From: an uncultured Collinsella sp.
GTDB lineage: Bacteria > Actinomycetota > Coriobacteriia > Coriobacteriales > Coriobacteriaceae
Direction of reading: 5' to 3'
Assembly (NCBI GenBank): GCA_958346935.1
Contig: CATVTM010000001.1
Location: forward strand, 51,543-115,542
Length of the DNA stretch: 64,000 nucleotides
Positions 62,081-64,000 of this stretch are shown in pieces. The notes below the pieces were generated by a model. It saw only the letters and a list, made by a program, of their open reading frames with translations. It searched no databases and was not told where the DNA came from. Both the position numbers and the translations under genes were made by a program. Each line of letters opens with the position of its first letter. The first letter of the stretch is position 1.

Positions 62081-63751
62081 CTAAACCTCCATGACGACCG
62101 GGATGATCATCGGACGAGTGCGCGTACGGCTCCAGATAAAGTTAGAGAGCGAGTCACGCACGGCCTTGCGAATGGCATCGGAACCGCTGCTCGTAAAGCT
62201 GAACTTGCCCTTCTCGATCGTCTTCATGATAGATGCGGAGGCGTCCTCGGAGAACTGGTCGTCGATGGCAAAGGAGACGCCGCGGCCCGAGAACTCGATG
62301 GCCTCGATCTTCTTGTGCTTGAGCGAAACGATAGCGACAGCCGTGACCATGCCATCGTTGGCAAGCTTCTGACGATCGCGCAGAACGATGGGGTCGGTGT
62401 CGCCGATACGCAGTCCGTCGACATAGACGACGCCAGACTCGACGGGCGTACCGCGCTTGACGATACCACCACGCATCTCGAGCGTATCTCCGTTGTCGAG
62501 GATAAAGATATGATCTTCCTTGAGGCCCATCTTGCGAGCAAGCTGAGCATGGGCGCGCAGATGCACGGCCTCGCCGTGGACCGGCATAAAGTACGTAGGC
62601 TTAGCCATAGCCATCAGGAGCTTGAGCTCCTCCTGGCTACCGTGACCCGAAACATGAACGAGGGCACGGTTCTTATCCCACACGTCGCAGCCAAGCTTAG
62701 CCAGGCTGTTGACGACCTGCTGGACGGCCTTTTCGTTACCGGGAACAGGAGTCGCGGAAAGAATGACGGTGTCGCCCTCGTGGATGGAGAGCGTCTTGTG
62801 CTCGCCGTTGGCCATGCGCGAAAGGGCCGACAGCGGCTCGCCCTGCGAACCGGTGCACATGACGACGATCTTGTCGTCGGGCAGGTTATCGATATCGAAG
62901 GCATCGATGATATCGGCATCATCGATGTTGAGGTAACCGAGCTCGCGCGCCACGCGGGTGTTGGTGAGCATGGAACGACCGGTCACAACGACCTTGCGGC
63001 CGCACTTACGAGCAGCATCGCAGATCTGCTGCAGACGGTGGATGTGGCTCGAGAACGACGCGACGAACACGCGGCCCGGGGCATTCTTGATGGCGTGCAG
63101 CAGGTTGGGGCCAACCTCGGCCTCGGACTTGGTAAAGCCGGGGACCGTAGCGTTGGTGGAGTCGGACAGCAGCAGGTCAATGCCCTGCTTGGCGAAACGG
63201 CTAATAGCGGCATAGTCGGGCGTGACGCCATCGATGGGCGTCTGGTCGAGCTTAAAGTCGCCGGTGTGCATAACGGTGCCCTGGTTGGTGCGGATGAACA
63301 CGCCCAGAGCACCCGGAATGGAGTGCGTCATCGAGAAGAAGTCGAGCGAGATGCCGCCAAGATTGACGTGGCTGCCGCCCTTGACCTCGCGGAACTTAGG
63401 TGCACGGATGCGGAACTCAGAGAGCTTGCCCTCGATAAAGCCAAGCGTCAGCTTGCTCGAGAAGATAGGCACCTTGTTGTTAAGATCCTGCAGCAGGTAC
63501 GGAAGCGAACCGGTGTGGTCCTCGTGGCCGTGGGTGACGATGATGCCGCGGAGCTTCTCCTCGTTCTCCAAAACGTAGGTGTAGTCCGGGAGCACCAGGT
63601 CGATGCCGGGCTGGGAGTCGTCGGGGAACATGAGGCCAGCGTCGACGAGCACCATGTCGTCGCCGCACTCGAAGACCGTCATGTTCTTGCCGATGCCATC
63701 AAGGCCGCCGAGCGGGATGATCTTCAAGGGAGATGATTTTTTAGCTGCCAT
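62081..63751 (-). CDS. rnj: Ribonuclease J
   Basis: 556 residues from ATG 63751 (GAAAGGAAA upstream). Metallo-beta-lactamase motif THGHEDHTG (about 79-87), beta-CASP 'FVASFSSHIHRLQQ' and 'CTGSQGEP', C-terminal domain to the end. 5'-3' exo/endoribonuclease. Together with RNase Y elsewhere in the window, both main RNA-decay enzymes of this lineage are present. Confidence 0.95.
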   Translation of the reverse strand: MAAKKSSPLKIIPLGGLDGIGKNMTVFECGDDMVLVDAGLMFPDDSQPGIDLVLPDYTYVLENEEKLRGIIVTHGHEDHTGSLPYLLQDLNNKVPIFSSKLTLGFIEGKLSEFRIRAPKFREVKGGSHVNLGGISLDFFSMTHSIPGALGVFIRTNQGTVMHTGDFKLDQTPIDGVTPDYAAISRFAKQGIDLLLSDSTNATVPGFTKSEAEVGPNLLHAIKNAPGRVFVASFSSHIHRLQQICDAARKCGRKVVVTGRSMLTNTRVARELGYLNIDDADIIDAFDIDNLPDDKIVVMCTGSQGEPLSALSRMANGEHKTLSIHEGDTVILSATPVPGNEKAVQQVVNSLAKLGCDVWDKNRALVHVSGHGSQEELKLLMAMAKPTYFMPVHGEAVHLRAHAQLARKMGLKEDHIFILDNGDTLEMRGGIVKRGTPVESGVVYVDGLRIGDTDPIVLRDRQKLANDGMVTAVAIVSLKHKKIEAIEFSGRGVSFAIDDQFSEDASASIMKTIEKGKFSFTSSGSDAIRKAVRDSLSNFIWSRTRTRPMIIPVVMEV

Positions 63752-64000
63752 AAGTGAGTGTTGTTTCCTTTCTTCGAAACGGGTCTGGAACAACCGACGG
63801 GGCGCTTCTGGCAAACCGACCGCCGGGCACATACAACAATGCATCGCAGAGTCGATGCAGTAACCTCAGTATGATACCCATTTGCACAACAACAGACCAC
63901 CCATGCATCAAAGCCCCATCTGAACTGGTCTATCCCGCCGGTCTGGTCTCAGCGGGCCCGGCACGGGCTAAGTTTCCTGCTCTACAGTCCTGCGCAAGAC
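63752..64000. other. Upstream region of rnj to the window edge
   Basis: No gene fragment is recognisable in these 249 nt. It presumably holds the rnj operon promoter; a clear -35/-10 pair could not be picked with confidence. Confidence 0.3.

Noticed and set aside
61907..63736. A 609-codon + strand open frame
   Set aside because: Antisense to rnj, whose motifs are unambiguous. High GC makes long antisense frames common here.

Overview
The window looks like chromosome from a GC-rich, low-complexity-operon member of the Coriobacteriia, most probably Collinsella. That placement is inferred from gene order and content: scpA-scpB-rluB-cmk-plsC-ispH-DUF512-der-plsY-gpsA on one strand, rnj-ftsK-rodZ-yajQ-rimO-pgsA-pncC-recA-recX and rny-ATPase-spoVS-miaB-miaA-hflX on the other, an FHA/MerR pair of the actinobacterial GarA/FtsR type, and actinobacterial/Gram-positive type SOS boxes. 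No species assignment is possible without a search.

Layout. 0-4.5 kb is an accessory block: an AAA ATPase overlapping a TOPRIM-domain gene (a defence-type pair), an AlbA_2/COG2865 regulator behind a remarkable four-heptamer palindrome, and a DUF3825 gene. 4.6-5.75 kb holds tRNA-Val(CAC), an AT-rich gene-free scar, and two near-identical 193-bp tRNA-Ala(GGC) cassettes flanking a reverse-strand tRNA(CAU). 5.7-22.85 kb is a dense housekeeping run, all on + : ABC-F ATPase, site-2 protease, chromosome condensation (ScpA/B), RNA modification, CMP kinase, phospholipid and isoprenoid synthesis, ribosome GTPase Der, pentose epimerase, cysteine desulfurase, CoaBC. tRNA-Pro(GGG) closes it.

23-29 kb is the second accessory block and the most decayed part: remnants of a DUF6273 protein, a DEDDh exonuclease and others, a frameshifted secreted cysteine-containing peptide with a small membrane protein, a fused ABC transporter with a membrane-anchored partner, and several operator-like palindromes. 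29-33.9 kb is a very GC-rich reverse-strand operon: LanFEG-type immunity ABC transporter, a YxeA-like exported protein, response regulator and histidine kinase, with no lantibiotic gene nearby.

34.2-42.3 kb is mixed: a CDP-alcohol phosphatidyltransferase, FHA and MerR regulators, apt, an NlpC/P60 cell-wall hydrolase, degV, a DUF1836 regulator, trxB and a diacylglycerol glycosyltransferase. 42.36-42.78 kb holds two complete and one half copy of a ~100-nt hairpin repeat with a conserved core and different outer stems. 42.8-45.7 kb has dut, nrdR and a divergent yneA-like/lexA pair sharing three SOS boxes placed exactly 28 bp apart.

45.7-63.75 kb is reverse-strand housekeeping: translation/tRNA modification (HflX, MiaA, MiaB, RimO), RNA decay (RNase Y, RNase J), recombination (RecA behind an SOS box placed in its promoter spacer, RecX), cell division and shape (FtsK, RodZ) and lipid synthesis (PgsA). 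The best candidates for something undescribed are the hairpin repeat family at 42.4-42.8 kb, the ATPase/TOPRIM pair with its neighbours, the shared operator linking DUF1836 and degV, and the decayed peptide/transporter locus at 24-27 kb.
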